Of a DNA stretch of 64,000 nt, positions 7,900 to 17,403 are shown piece after piece. Position 1 is the stretch's first letter, and each line of letters starts with the position of its first letter. The notes below the pieces were generated by a model. That model had not been told where the DNA came from and did no database searches. It was given only the letters and a program-made list of their open reading frames with translations. The stretch is from CAVTUU01 sp045804965 (GTDB lineage Bacteria > Chloroflexota > Chloroflexia > Thermomicrobiales > UBA6265). Made by a program: the position numbers and the translations under genes. The stretch is from assembly GCA_045804965.1 (NCBI GenBank), contig JBJMMD010000019.1, positions 1 to 64,000 on the forward strand. Reading direction: 5' to 3'.

Positions 7900-9693
7900 C
7901 TAACGTTGCTTGAATGCCGGAAATCCTTCGTGCAGTGCGAGAAGAGACGAAAGGAGCCCAATGTGCGAAAAAGCTTGAGGGAAGTTGCCAAGCGACCGCT
8001 TTGTGGTCGGATCGTATTCCTCGCTCAAAAGCCCCACGTCGTTCTGCAGTGCGAGCAGTGCATCGAGATGTCGGTGCGCCTCCTCCATGCGCCCCACCGC
8101 GGCGAGCGCGTTGACGAGCCAGAATGAACAGATGAGGAACGCCCCTTCCGTACCTGCCAGTCCATCCACTCCCTCGTCCGTCGAGTAACGCGACACAAAT
8201 GGGCCCGATGCAAGTTCGCGCATCACGGCGTCCACCGTGCCGGTTATGCGTGGGTCGTCGCTTGCAAGGAAACCACTGCCCGGGATTAAGAGGAGGCTTG
8301 CATCAAGCACCTTGCCGCCGTAGTACTGGACAAACGTATTTCGCTCGGCGTCGTAGCCGTGTGCGCAGATGTCCGCGTGGATCTCATCTCTGAGTTGCTG
8401 CCAGCGCTCGATGGGTGCCTCTCCCCCTACCAAGGCCACGACCTTCAACGCCCGATCGACGGCATACCAAGCTGAGAATTTCGAGTAAGTGAAATGCTGG
8501 CGCTGGCCACGGACTTCCCAAATTCCCTCATCGGGATCGCGCCATTGACGTTCGACCGTATCGATGATCGCCTCAAGGTTCACCACGGGCGACCTGGCCG
8601 CGCTATCTTGGGGACGGACCCCTGCCTCCGCCGCGTGGTACACCCCGGCGATCACCTCTCCGAAGACATCGAGCTGAAACTGGTCACTGGCGGCGTTGCC
8701 GACCCGGACCGGATGCGATCCTTCATAACCGGCCAGCCAGGGCAGCTCGAATTCCGTCAGTCGGTGCTCGCCGCCGATGCCGTACATGATCTGCAGCTGT
8801 GATGGGTCCCCCGCCACCGCTCGCCGTAGCCAGGCGCCCAACGCGATTGCTTCTTCCGTGTAGCCAAGTCGCGCGAGTGCCGCGACCGTGAACGCGCTGT
8901 CACGCAGCCAGCAAAAGCGGTAGTCCCAATTGCGAACGCCGCCGATCTCCTCCGGCAACGAGGTGGTGGCAGCCGCCACGATCCCCCCAGTTGGCGCATA
9001 GATCAGCGCCTTCAGCGTGATCAAGGACCGCAGGACGGTCTCGCGAAGGGGTCCTTCGTAGGCACAGCGTCCCGACCAGGCTCGCCACCAATCCTCAGTC
9101 TTGCCTATCGCCTCCACATCCTTTGCCTCGGCAGGCACACCTTCATGCGAGGGAAACCAAACCAACCGGAACTTGGCCTGCTCACCCGCCTCGATTGTGA
9201 ACGCCGCGGTAACCGAGGCGTCAGCAATATCGAGATTGACGGACGACTCGAGACAGAGAGCCTCTGGTCCGGCCAGGGAGACCACGCCACTCGGCACGCG
9301 CCGGACAAGCGGTATGCGTCGGCCGTAATCGAACCGCCCATTCAGCTGAAGTCGCATCGGCACACGCCCGCGTAGACCTTCCACGCGACGAATCACCTCG
9401 GGGGATCCGTTTCGAGGTGGCATGCAGTCGATGATGCGAACTGCACCGTCCGTGGTCTCGAACTCGGTTTCGAGGACCAGGGTGCCGGGTCGATACCGGC
9501 GATCCACTCGGAGACTGTCTGCGGCGGGGGCAATCTGCCATCGTCCATTGTTCTCGTCTCCAAGGAGAGCCGCGAAGCAGGCAGCGGAGTCGAAGCGAGG
9601 CAGGCAGAGCCAATCGATAGAGCCGTTGTTCCCGACAAGCGCAACGGAACCCGTATCGCCGATGATCGCGTAGTCTTCAATGCGCAGTCCCAT
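7900..9693 (-). CDS. GH15 family glycoside hydrolase (glucoamylase/trehalase type)
   Basis: 597 residues, full length for bacterial GH15. The N-terminal domain begins IEDYAIIGDTGSVALVGNNG then SIDWLCLPRFDS, the family signature. The catalytic (alpha/alpha)6 barrel contains RNWDYRFCWLRDSAFT, IGGEHRLTEFELPWL and DEGIWEVRG (general acid Glu); GLLSEEYDP near the C terminus supplies the second catalytic Glu. It releases glucose from alpha-linked glucans, or splits trehalose, in the cytosol, as no signal peptide is present. Together with the debranching enzyme at 343 it suggests glycogen or trehalose turnover. An rpiA remnant lies just upstream. Confidence 0.93.
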   Translation of the reverse strand: MGLRIEDYAIIGDTGSVALVGNNGSIDWLCLPRFDSAACFAALLGDENNGRWQIAPAADSLRVDRRYRPGTLVLETEFETTDGAVRIIDCMPPRNGSPEVIRRVEGLRGRVPMRLQLNGRFDYGRRIPLVRRVPSGVVSLAGPEALCLESSVNLDIADASVTAAFTIEAGEQAKFRLVWFPSHEGVPAEAKDVEAIGKTEDWWRAWSGRCAYEGPLRETVLRSLITLKALIYAPTGGIVAAATTSLPEEIGGVRNWDYRFCWLRDSAFTVAALARLGYTEEAIALGAWLRRAVAGDPSQLQIMYGIGGEHRLTEFELPWLAGYEGSHPVRVGNAASDQFQLDVFGEVIAGVYHAAEAGVRPQDSAARSPVVNLEAIIDTVERQWRDPDEGIWEVRGQRQHFTYSKFSAWYAVDRALKVVALVGGEAPIERWQQLRDEIHADICAHGYDAERNTFVQYYGGKVLDASLLLIPGSGFLASDDPRITGTVDAVMRELASGPFVSRYSTDEGVDGLAGTEGAFLICSFWLVNALAAVGRMEEAHRHLDALLALQNDVGLLSEEYDPTTKRSLGNFPQAFSHIGLLSSLLALHEGFPAFKQR

Positions 9694-9807
9694 CTCGTAA
9701 CTCCTTAAGGTTGTGGCTGGCCGGCCTCATGTCCGAGGCAAATGTCATCGAAGAGTCTGTGCTTCGTTTGATCCCTGAGGTTGCCGCCATGCACCCTCAC
9801 ACGTCCC

Positions 9808-9984
9808 TCAGCCGCGACCGAGTGCAGTGTTCGATATCGTCGTCCGCACCGCGAACACGACCGTGCTGCCCCCTCCGAGTCCCACCACCATCCCCGACTC
9901 GACGAACCCCACCGCTCGCGCGGCTGCCTCCTGCTTCTGGCCCGCGATCCGCTCGGCCTCGCGGGAAGGTGTTGTCGCGGTCAT
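9808..9984 (-). pseudogene. rpiA: Truncated ribose-5-phosphate isomerase A remnant
   Basis: A 58-codon frame with a good ribosome site (GGAGG 8 bases before ATG at 9984). Residues IAGQKQEAAARAVGFVESGM then VVGLGGGSTVVFAV match the N terminus of RpiA (K..AA..A...V..GM.VGLG.GST). It ends soon after the GST motif; the catalytic Asp/Lys region and C terminus are absent and the GH15 gene starts about 115 bases downstream. It lies 27 bases after the DUF2090 gene in the same direction, so it is a decayed member of a sugar-phosphate operon. A functional 58-residue product is unlikely. Confidence 0.7.
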
Positions 9985-10011
9985 CGCGTCGTCCTCCAAG
10001 CTGGCGCTGTT

Positions 10012-10923
10012 TCAGCCCCGGGCCCGCTCGAAAGTGGTGACCCACGTGCAGTACCGGTTCGCGATCTGGGTGGCCGCTTCCTTGACCGATAGCCGTCCGT
10101 CGCGCCAGGCCACGAGCGGCTCCCAGAAACTCGTCCGACCCACGGCGAAGCCGATGAAGCCGGGCACGGCCGCCGCCGTGCTCAGCCACTCGACGACTTT
10201 CTCCTCGTTCTCGCCACGGCCCAGGATGATGCAGCCGACGTCAGCACGCCCGTCGCGCCGCGCGGCGGCGACGATCGCCTCACAATCCGCCCGTCGGTCG
10301 AGCCCCTCGATCTTCCAGACGTCCGGCTCGACCCCCGCATCCTGCAGCGCACGAATGGCGTCTACCATGAGTCCTGGGCGTAGCTCGCGGTCGTAGGCGT
10401 GCGAGTCGCCAGCGACGCGTTCGAGTTGAGCTGGCTCAGCCGGTACGAGCAACTCGAACATGTAGAGCCGGTTATGTGCGTGCAAGTACTCGGAGAGCTG
10501 GCGCAGGCGCGCGGCCTGGCGCGCGTTCATGGCGGCATCGCCGCCGGGGTTGTAGCGAACCAGCACCTTGCAGAAGGTGGGATTCATGGCTTCGATGTGG
10601 CGACCAAAATCGGCGCCGTATTCGAAGTCGAATTCTGCCTGGCCGCTCTTTTCCGCGGGAGCGGAGGTGACAATCCCAGTCTTCGCGGCGTCGGCCAGGA
10701 TGGCCGCCCCGAACTGCTCGTCGACGAGGATGCCGGCCCGGTCCTTCGGAACTCCGTCAGCCAACGCGGCCTTGAAGCCTTCGTAGACCACCTGCTTGGA
10801 GGCTGCCACGCGAGCGGTCTGCTCCGCGTCCAGCGTACCCTTCCAACCGAACAGCCCGGTCTGGAAGGAGCCACGGTGGTCGAACGGCAAGATATAGAGT
10901 GGCTGGTTGTAGTCCACGCTCAT
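10012..10923 (-). CDS. DUF2090 aldolase-like protein (IolC C-terminal domain type)
   Basis: 303 residues. It starts with QPLYILPFDHRGSFQTGLFG, the hallmark of DUF2090 proteins, which correspond to the C-terminal (beta/alpha)8 domain fused to 5-dehydro-2-deoxygluconokinase (IolC) in many bacteria and resemble class I aldolases. Other conserved parts are ILVDEQFGAAIL, KVLVRYNPGGD, FELLVPAEPAQL, VWKIEGLDRRADC and GFAVGRTSFWEPL. A sugar-phosphate aldolase activity, possibly on 2-deoxy-5-keto-gluconate 6-phosphate, is inferred from the family. It sits 16 bases downstream of a HAD phosphatase and ahead of the rpiA remnant, consistent with a sugar-phosphate cassette. Confidence 0.82.
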   Translation of the reverse strand: MSVDYNQPLYILPFDHRGSFQTGLFGWKGTLDAEQTARVAASKQVVYEGFKAALADGVPKDRAGILVDEQFGAAILADAAKTGIVTSAPAEKSGQAEFDFEYGADFGRHIEAMNPTFCKVLVRYNPGGDAAMNARQAARLRQLSEYLHAHNRLYMFELLVPAEPAQLERVAGDSHAYDRELRPGLMVDAIRALQDAGVEPDVWKIEGLDRRADCEAIVAAARRDGRADVGCIILGRGENEEKVVEWLSTAAAVPGFIGFAVGRTSFWEPLVAWRDGRLSVKEAATQIANRYCTWVTTFERARG

Positions 10924-10939
10924 AATTCTGTCTCCCTGG

Positions 10940-11800
10940 CTATTCGGCCCGGACCAACGCGGGGGCAGCGACCACGCGCGGCAGGACGAACCGCTCGATG
11001 GCCTTGGCGAAGCCCTCGTCCTCGTGCGAGGCTGTCACGTAGGTGGCCTGCCGCTGCACCTCCTCGCTGGCGTTGCCCATGGCGATGCTCAGACCGCTCC
11101 GCTTGAACATCAGCACGTCGTTCGGTTGGTCGCCGAGCGTGGCGACCTGTTCCAGCGGGATTTTGTAGTAGGTCGACAGGCGCTCGATGACGACACCCTT
11201 GTTGGCCGTCGGGTGCGTCACGTCCAGATAGTACGGCTGCGACCGGGCGGCCGAGACCTGCTCCGCGAACTGCTGCTGAACCGCTACCTCGCACCGCTCG
11301 ACCAGACCGTGGTCATCGCTGACGCCGACGATCTTGACGACCCGGTCGAGGAGACCGTCGTACGCGGGCACCACCGTGGGCGGAAATTGAACAGTCGATG
11401 CTTCCCGCTCCGCGTGCGGAGCGTGGGGATCCGTGATGTACCAATCGGTCGAGCGGTAGATCCAAACATAAAGTCCGTGGGCGCGAATCGTCTCGATCAC
11501 GGCAGGCGCGACATCGGCGGGGATCGCCCGTTCGTCGACGACCGTCATGTCGGGGAGGACGATGATCCCGCCGTTGAAGGCAGCCATCGGTCCCGTAATG
11601 CCAATTGGTTCAACCAGCATCCTCATGCCGCGTGGTGGACGTCCGCTCGTAACGGCGAAGAGAACCCCGCGTTCCTGTAACTGCTTCACTGCTCGAATCG
11701 CTCGCGGCGTTAGCTCCTTCTTCTGCGTGACAAGGGTGCCGTCCACGTCCGCCAATACCGCGGCAATCACTTGACTCGGCTGATCAGCGCTGTCTGCCAT
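10940..11800 (-). CDS. Cof-type HAD-IIB phosphatase
   Basis: 286 residues from ATG at 11800, chosen because GAGG lies 6 bases upstream; two earlier in-frame starts lack a ribosome site. Motif I is LADVDGTLV (nucleophile Asp), motif II FAVTSGRPP, and the C-terminal motif IV GDQPNDVLMFKRSG. The last is followed by SIAMGNASEEV, as in Cof/YidA sugar-phosphate phosphatases. The substrate is unknown, probably a hexose or pentose phosphate given the neighbours (DUF2090 aldolase-like, rpiA remnant, phosphoketolase). The gap to the next gene is 16 bases, so an operon is likely. Confidence 0.87.
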   Translation of the reverse strand: MADSADQPSQVIAAVLADVDGTLVTQKKELTPRAIRAVKQLQERGVLFAVTSGRPPRGMRMLVEPIGITGPMAAFNGGIIVLPDMTVVDERAIPADVAPAVIETIRAHGLYVWIYRSTDWYITDPHAPHAEREASTVQFPPTVVPAYDGLLDRVVKIVGVSDDHGLVERCEVAVQQQFAEQVSAARSQPYYLDVTHPTANKGVVIERLSTYYKIPLEQVATLGDQPNDVLMFKRSGLSIAMGNASEEVQRQATYVTASHEDEGFAKAIERFVLPRVVAAPALVRAE

Positions 11801-11948
11801 CTCTTGCCTCACGTTCATCTCGAACACGGTCCCCGCCAACCGCCATTGCCTGCGAAATTGCTCGGGTCACCGGCTTCCACCCGAACTCCCTGAGAAGACA
11901 ACGCCTGCCATCGCATCCGCATCGGTCTGTCGGGCCGGCCGCCTGTGC

Positions 11949-14369
11949 TCAGTCGGTCCACACCCAGTCGCGGATTTCCGGCTCGTCCTCAAAGTGCTCG
12001 TACGCATACGCCGTTGACTCGGCAATCCGCGCTTCACACCGCGCGATCAGCTCCGGCGCGCGGTGGCTCAGGCGCGGTACGCGGCGAATCGCTTCCGCCG
12101 CTAGATGAAAGCGGCTCATCGAGTTCAGGACACACATTTGGAATGGTGTGGTGGTCGTGCCCTGTTCGTTGAAGCCGCGCACATGAATGCGATCGACGTC
12201 GGGGTGCCCATGCACGATCTCGTGGATGGCCCGCTGGTAGCCGTGGAACGCAAAGACGACCGGCTTATCCGCGGTGAAAAGCTCGACGAACTGCGACTCG
12301 GTCATGCCGTGCGGGTGATAGGCAACCGGGAACAGCCTCATCAGGTCGACCACATTGACCACGCGCACGCGAAGGTCCGGGGCGAGCTGCCTCAGCCACC
12401 ATGCCGCTGCCACCGTCTCAAGGGTCGGGATGTCGCCCGCGGCGCCCAGAACCACGTCCGGCTCGCCTCCATCGTCATTGCTTGCCTGTCGCCAGATCGA
12501 CGCGCCGCGCGTGCAGTGCTCGATCGCGGTCTCCATGTCCAGCCACTGGAGCTGCGGCTGCTTGTCGATCACGATCAGGTTCACGTAGTTGCGGCTGCGG
12601 AGGCAATGGTCCGCGACCGACAGCAGGCAATTGGCATCGGGCGGCATATAGATGCGCGCCACAGACCCCCGCTTGGAGAGCATCACGTCGATCAAGCCGG
12701 GGCCCTGGTGGCTGAAACCGTTATGGTCGTTCCGCCAGCACGTCGAAGTGAGCAGGATGTTGAGCGACGCGACCGGCGCCCGCCAAGGCAAATTCACAGC
12801 TTCCTGGAGCCACTTCGAGTGCTGCACCGTCATCGACGCGGAGACCATCGCAAACGCCTCGTAGGATGCAAATAGTCCGTGCCGACCGGTCAGAAGATAG
12901 CCCTCGAGCCAGCCTTCGCAGAGGTGCTCGCTGAGCACCTCCATGACGCGGCCATCCGGCGTCAGGTGATCGTCGATGTCGAGCGTTCGGCCCACGAAGC
13001 AGCGGTTTTCGACCTCGAAGACGTTGCCGAGGCGGTTGGAATTCGTCTCGTCGGGGCAGAAGAGGCGAAAGTTCGCTGCTTCGGCGTTCCGAACGTACAC
13101 GTCGCGCAGCATCTTGCCGAACTGGCGGGTCGACTCCTGCCAGGTCGTGGCAGGCCGCTCGACTTCGACCGCGTAGTCGCGGAAGTTGGGGATGTCGAGA
13201 TCCTTCAGAACCTTGCCGCCGTTCGCATGCGGGTTCGCGCTCATGCGGCGGTCACCCCGCGGCGCGAGGTCGGCCAAGTCGGGGACGAGCTTGCCGTGGG
13301 CGTCGAACAGCGCGTCCGGGTCGTAGGTGCGCATCCAGGCCTCGAGTTGGGTTAACTGCTCAGGGTCGTCGCGCATGCCGGACAGCGGCACCTGGTGGGC
13401 GCGGAAGGTGCCTTCGACGGGTTGGCCGCGGGCTACCTTCGGACCCGTCCAGCCTTTTGGCGTGCGCAGCACGATGGCCGGCCAGCGTGGCCGCTCAAAG
13501 ACGCCGTTCTGCCGGGCTTCTTGCTGGATCGCGCGAATGCGCTCATAGCAACGGTCGAGCGTCGCGGCGAACGCCTGGTGCACGAGGGGGGGCTCATCGC
13601 CCTCCACGAAAAAGACTTCGTAGCCGTTGCCTTGCAAGAGGTCCCGGATGTCGTCGTCGCTGTCGCGACCCAGCACGGTGGGGCCGCTGATCTTGTAGCC
13701 GTTGAGGTGCAGGATTGGCAAAACGGCGCCGTCGCGGGCGGGATTGAGGAAACTCGTGCCTTTCCAGGCGCCGGCCAACGGCCCCGACTCCGCCTCGCCG
13801 TCCCCGACCACCGCGACGACGATCAGGTCCGGATTGTCGAAGGCGGCGCCGAAGGCGTGCGACAGCACGTAGCCCAGCTCGCCTCCTTCGTGAATCGAGC
13901 CCGGGGTCTGCACGCTGACATGGCTGGGGATCCCACCAGGAGCCGAGAAGCGGCGGCACAGGAGCCGCAGGCCAGCGAAATCCTCCGAAACCTCAGGGTA
14001 GATCTCCGAATACGTCCCTTCGAGGTACGCGTTGGCCACCAGGGCCGGGCCGCCATGACCCGGTCCGGTCAGATAGATTACGTCGGTATCGTGCTCCTTG
14101 ATCAGCCGGTTCAGGTGGACGTAGATGAGGCTGAGGCCGGGGGAGGTGCCCCAGTGGCCGAGCAGCCGCGGCTTGATGTGCTCCGGCCGCAATGTTTCGC
14201 GCAGCAGGGGATTCTCCCTCAGGTAAATCTGCGCGACAGTCAGATAGTTGGCGGCGCACCAGTATCGCTGCATCTGGTCCAACAGCGTTCGGGATAGCGG
14301 TCCGGCCGCTGCTTCCCGTCCATCGATCGTGCTCACCGCGCTGGAGATTCTCACGTCGAACTCAAACAC
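11949..14369 (-). CDS. xfp: Xylulose-5-phosphate/fructose-6-phosphate phosphoketolase
   Basis: 806 residues, normal length. TPP-dependent enzyme that cleaves xylulose-5-P or fructose-6-P with phosphate to acetyl-phosphate plus a triose or tetrose phosphate. Seen: GHWGTSPGLSLIYVHLNRL, YLTGPGHGGPALVANAYLEG, GGELGYVLSHAFGAAFDNPD, the TPP-binding GDGEAESGPLAGAW ... LHLNGYKISGPTVLGR, and RLFCPDETNSNRLG in the second half. The start overlaps the end of ackA by 8 bases (14362-14369), so translation is coupled. Acetyl-phosphate made here can be used directly by acetate kinase to form ATP. Confidence 0.97.
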   Translation of the reverse strand: MFEFDVRISSAVSTIDGREAAAGPLSRTLLDQMQRYWCAANYLTVAQIYLRENPLLRETLRPEHIKPRLLGHWGTSPGLSLIYVHLNRLIKEHDTDVIYLTGPGHGGPALVANAYLEGTYSEIYPEVSEDFAGLRLLCRRFSAPGGIPSHVSVQTPGSIHEGGELGYVLSHAFGAAFDNPDLIVVAVVGDGEAESGPLAGAWKGTSFLNPARDGAVLPILHLNGYKISGPTVLGRDSDDDIRDLLQGNGYEVFFVEGDEPPLVHQAFAATLDRCYERIRAIQQEARQNGVFERPRWPAIVLRTPKGWTGPKVARGQPVEGTFRAHQVPLSGMRDDPEQLTQLEAWMRTYDPDALFDAHGKLVPDLADLAPRGDRRMSANPHANGGKVLKDLDIPNFRDYAVEVERPATTWQESTRQFGKMLRDVYVRNAEAANFRLFCPDETNSNRLGNVFEVENRCFVGRTLDIDDHLTPDGRVMEVLSEHLCEGWLEGYLLTGRHGLFASYEAFAMVSASMTVQHSKWLQEAVNLPWRAPVASLNILLTSTCWRNDHNGFSHQGPGLIDVMLSKRGSVARIYMPPDANCLLSVADHCLRSRNYVNLIVIDKQPQLQWLDMETAIEHCTRGASIWRQASNDDGGEPDVVLGAAGDIPTLETVAAAWWLRQLAPDLRVRVVNVVDLMRLFPVAYHPHGMTESQFVELFTADKPVVFAFHGYQRAIHEIVHGHPDVDRIHVRGFNEQGTTTTPFQMCVLNSMSRFHLAAEAIRRVPRLSHRAPELIARCEARIAESTAYAYEHFEDEPEIRDWVWTD

Positions 14370-15552
14370 AGTCGGCTCCTCCTTCCGCGATCAAGCGGTG
14401 CGTGTGTCGAGCGATCATCAAGTCTTCGTCGGTCGGGATCACGCGAACTACAACCCGGCTTCCCTCGCTGGAGATGATCGGCGCGGGGGTGGCATTGCGC
14501 GCCTCATCTATCTGCAGGTCCAGGTACTCTAGCCCGGCGCAAATGCGCGCGCGAATAGGCGCAGCGCGTTCCCCGATACCCGCGGTGAAGACCAGCGTGT
14601 CCAGTCCTCCCAGCGCGGCCACCAAAGCGCCGATGAACTTCCGGGCCTGGTAGCAGAACAAGGCGACCGCCTCGGCGGCCCGTGGATCCTCCGCCTCGCG
14701 CGCCAGCAGGTCCCGCATGTCGGCACTGCTGCCCGAGACGCCGAGCAAACCGGCCTCTTTGTTGACGAAGCGGTTCAGGGCGGTGGCATCCAGCCCGCGT
14801 GACTCAAGGAGGTAGAGCAGTACCCCCGGGTCGAGGTCGCCACTCCGCGTACTCATCACCAGACCGCCGGTCGGGGTGAACCCCATGGTCGTGTCGACAC
14901 CAATGCCGTGGTGGACGGCGGCCATGCTTGCCCCGTTGCCAAGATGAGCGACGATCACGCGGCCGATGGCCGCGTGATCGTCGATTGTGCGCAACTCCTG
15001 CAGGATGTACTCGTAGGACAGACCGTGGAATCCGTAGCGTCTCACTCCGGCTTCCCAAAGGTCCCCGGGAAGGGGATACATCTGCGCGACACGGGGCATC
15101 TGGCGGTGGAAGGCGGTGTCGAAGCACGCCACCTGCGGAACAGTCGGAAAGTCGTGCCGAATGCGCTCGATGACGCGGAGGGTGTTCGGCATATGCTCCG
15201 TGTCGAGGGATTCGAGCGATCGCAGCTCTGCGAGCACCGCATCGGTGATCAGTGTTGGAGCGCTGTAGTGACTGCCACCGTGCACCACTCGCTGCCCAAT
15301 GGCGCATAACCCCGCGGCCAGGCCCTGGGTCCGAAGCCAGCTGAACAGCGCCTCGAGCGCGGCGTCGTGGTCAGGGAGGGCGTCCGACTGAAGGAGAAGC
15401 ACGGCGCCGTGAGCATCGGCGATCCGCAGGCTACTGCCGTGAACGCCGATCCGCTCCGCGGCTGCCCGCACCTCCACAATCTCTGTCGGCGTCAGGCGGT
15501 AAAGTACCGACTTGAGACTCGACGAGCCAACGTTGACCGTCAACAGGCGCAT
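14362..15552 (-). CDS. ackA: Acetate kinase
   Basis: 396 residues. Converts acetyl-phosphate and ADP to acetate and ATP. Family motifs: N-terminal LTVNVGSSSLKSVLY (phosphate loop), CFDTAFHRQMP, RRYGFHGLSYEYI, VIVAHLGNGASMAAV, MGFTPTGGLVMSTRSGDLDP and LVFTAGIGERA. It is the first gene of a two-gene unit with phosphoketolase, the reverse of the more common xfp-ackA order. The pair forms the phosphoketolase bypass and yields ATP by substrate-level phosphorylation. No copy of the 30-base promoter element was found in the short upstream region (15553-15625). Confidence 0.97.
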   Translation of the reverse strand: MRLLTVNVGSSSLKSVLYRLTPTEIVEVRAAAERIGVHGSSLRIADAHGAVLLLQSDALPDHDAALEALFSWLRTQGLAAGLCAIGQRVVHGGSHYSAPTLITDAVLAELRSLESLDTEHMPNTLRVIERIRHDFPTVPQVACFDTAFHRQMPRVAQMYPLPGDLWEAGVRRYGFHGLSYEYILQELRTIDDHAAIGRVIVAHLGNGASMAAVHHGIGVDTTMGFTPTGGLVMSTRSGDLDPGVLLYLLESRGLDATALNRFVNKEAGLLGVSGSSADMRDLLAREAEDPRAAEAVALFCYQARKFIGALVAALGGLDTLVFTAGIGERAAPIRARICAGLEYLDLQIDEARNATPAPIISSEGSRVVVRVIPTDEDLMIARHTHRLIAEGGADCV

Positions 15553-15625
15553 TGTTTTCTATTCCATCCTGGCGACCCAACGGACCACTCCGTACCGGTA
15601 CCGGATCGCCTTCTGCCGCGCGGCT

Positions 15626-17173
15626 CTAGCTTGTTGCGACATCGACTCCTTGCGGCTGGCCTTGAGCTGGCATGACGTCGCGTGGGATCAAAAGGGCCGC
15701 CACGAGTCCGATGCTGCCGATGATGGCCATGAGGATGAGAGCAGCTCGGTACTCCCCATTACCCGTGAACGCCGTCGACACGAGCACCGAACCAACCAGT
15801 GCCGTGCCGAGGGAGGAGCCGAGGTTCGAAGCACTGCGCGATAGGCCGGAAATCTCGCCTTGGTCCTTCTCGGACCAACTCGACTGGACGACGTTGACCG
15901 ACGAGGTCAACATCACCCCGATCCCAAAACCCGCCAGGAACAGACCTGGGAGGAACGTCCAGATCCTGGACGTTGCATCGGCAATCGCCAGGAGGCACAG
16001 AATGCCGACAACAAAGCAGATGAAGCCCCCCCGGATCAGGAAGACTTGAGGACGACGGCGGGCCAGTCTGCCGGCGATCCCAGACGATAAAATGATGCCC
16101 ACCGTCGACGCGGTTAGAACCAGGCCAGTCTCGATCGCGCTATAACCACGGACGGTTTGAAGAAAGACCGAGATCACGAAGAAGCTGCCCTGCAATGTTA
16201 ACCACTGCACGTTCTGAGTAACCAAACCTAGATTAGACACGCGATTGCGGAACAACCGGGTGGAGAGCAGCGGCTCTTTACCGGCTCGCTCGCGCGATCG
16301 GATATGAAAGAAGAACCAGGCCAGGAAGAGCGCACCAATGACGACTAATGGCCAGACGGGGGAGATCCCGCCTTCTTCGATGATCACGGTGTCGCCGATT
16401 GTGAAATCCTTTTTGGCCGTCACCCACCCGTATTCCCCAGATTGCAGGATTCCCATCACAACGAACACCAAGCCCGCTGCGGACAGGACTGCGCCCATGA
16501 CATCGAAGACGCTCTTGGTGCCCGCGGCCCCCTTGTACTGCCGACCCATAACCATGATGGCCGCGACCACCAAGACTTGGACGATGAATGAGGCTCGCCA
16601 ACTGATGGCGCTCGTAATCAAACCACCGATCAACGGGCCGGCCGCAGAACCCATTCCGGCAGCAGCACTGACGATACCGAAAGCCTTGGCCCGAGATTCG
16701 AGATCGTTGAATACGACGGTGAGCAGAATGTAGATGGGCGGAATCATCAGGGCGGAGCCGATGCCCTCCATCACCGAATAACCGACGATCAGCGTTCCGA
16801 GCCCTTGGGCGAGCGATGCCAGGAGCGCGCCTATACCATAAATCAAGAGTCCCAGCATGAAGCAGCGCTTGCGCCCCCAGATGTCCGTCAACTTACTGCC
16901 GGGGATCATCAGGGCAGCCATTGTCAGCGTGAAGAGCGTGATCGCCGTCTGGACTCCGTGGGTTGTCGTTCCGAGATCTTCGGCAATGCTGCTGATAGCC
17001 ACGTTCATGTTGGAGCCGGCGTAGCTCGCGATGAACTGGGTCAGGGCCAACGGGAAGACAATGGAAGATATGACGGCGGCGAGGGTGCCACGACCATGGA
17101 GAGTCGGGCCTTGCTTGCCGTTGGCAGTCGGTTCTTGGCTAGTCGGGCGAACTGATTCGCGCTTGGTCGCCAT
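15626..17173 (-). CDS. MFS transporter, DHA2 (EmrB/QacA-like) 14-TM family
   Basis: 515 residues from ATG at 17173, chosen because GGGAG lies upstream; a frame 13 codons longer has no ribosome site. A polar N terminus precedes about 14 hydrophobic helices. The MFS loop motif appears as GSKLTDIWGRKRCFMLGLL, and motif C-like GMGSAAGPLIGGLIT follows, typical of drug:H+ antiporters. A short amphipathic insert between helices (about 255-275, with DTVIIEEGG) is unusual but within family variation. The substrate is unknown; export is inferred. Promoter element 17427-17456 faces it from 254 bases upstream. Confidence 0.88.
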   Translation of the reverse strand: MATKRESVRPTSQEPTANGKQGPTLHGRGTLAAVISSIVFPLALTQFIASYAGSNMNVAISSIAEDLGTTTHGVQTAITLFTLTMAALMIPGSKLTDIWGRKRCFMLGLLIYGIGALLASLAQGLGTLIVGYSVMEGIGSALMIPPIYILLTVVFNDLESRAKAFGIVSAAAGMGSAAGPLIGGLITSAISWRASFIVQVLVVAAIMVMGRQYKGAAGTKSVFDVMGAVLSAAGLVFVVMGILQSGEYGWVTAKKDFTIGDTVIIEEGGISPVWPLVVIGALFLAWFFFHIRSRERAGKEPLLSTRLFRNRVSNLGLVTQNVQWLTLQGSFFVISVFLQTVRGYSAIETGLVLTASTVGIILSSGIAGRLARRRPQVFLIRGGFICFVVGILCLLAIADATSRIWTFLPGLFLAGFGIGVMLTSSVNVVQSSWSEKDQGEISGLSRSASNLGSSLGTALVGSVLVSTAFTGNGEYRAALILMAIIGSIGLVAALLIPRDVMPAQGQPQGVDVATS

Positions 17174-17403
17174 GAGGTCTCCCGTCGACGATGCGAGCGG
17201 TTCCGGTCCCAACCTACGACTCCAAACAACTGCCGGAGTGATGGGTCGGTGATGAGAAGCCCTGGGGTCAAGAACTTCTCTTCGTCTGTCACCACACGCG
17301 AAGACGTCCCGGTCCCCGTGAGGAGATAGGGTGTCGGCGCGGCAGAGGTCCGGACCTAGAGCGCCAGGGCTCCCGGAGATGGCCCGTTCCTATTTAACGC
17401 TCG

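Noticed and set aside
12105..12875. 256-codon plus-strand frame
   Set aside because: Antisense to the C-terminal half of phosphoketolase.
13395..14297. 300-codon open frame on the plus strand
   Set aside because: Antisense to the conserved core of phosphoketolase; no recognisable domain, explained by GC-rich third positions.
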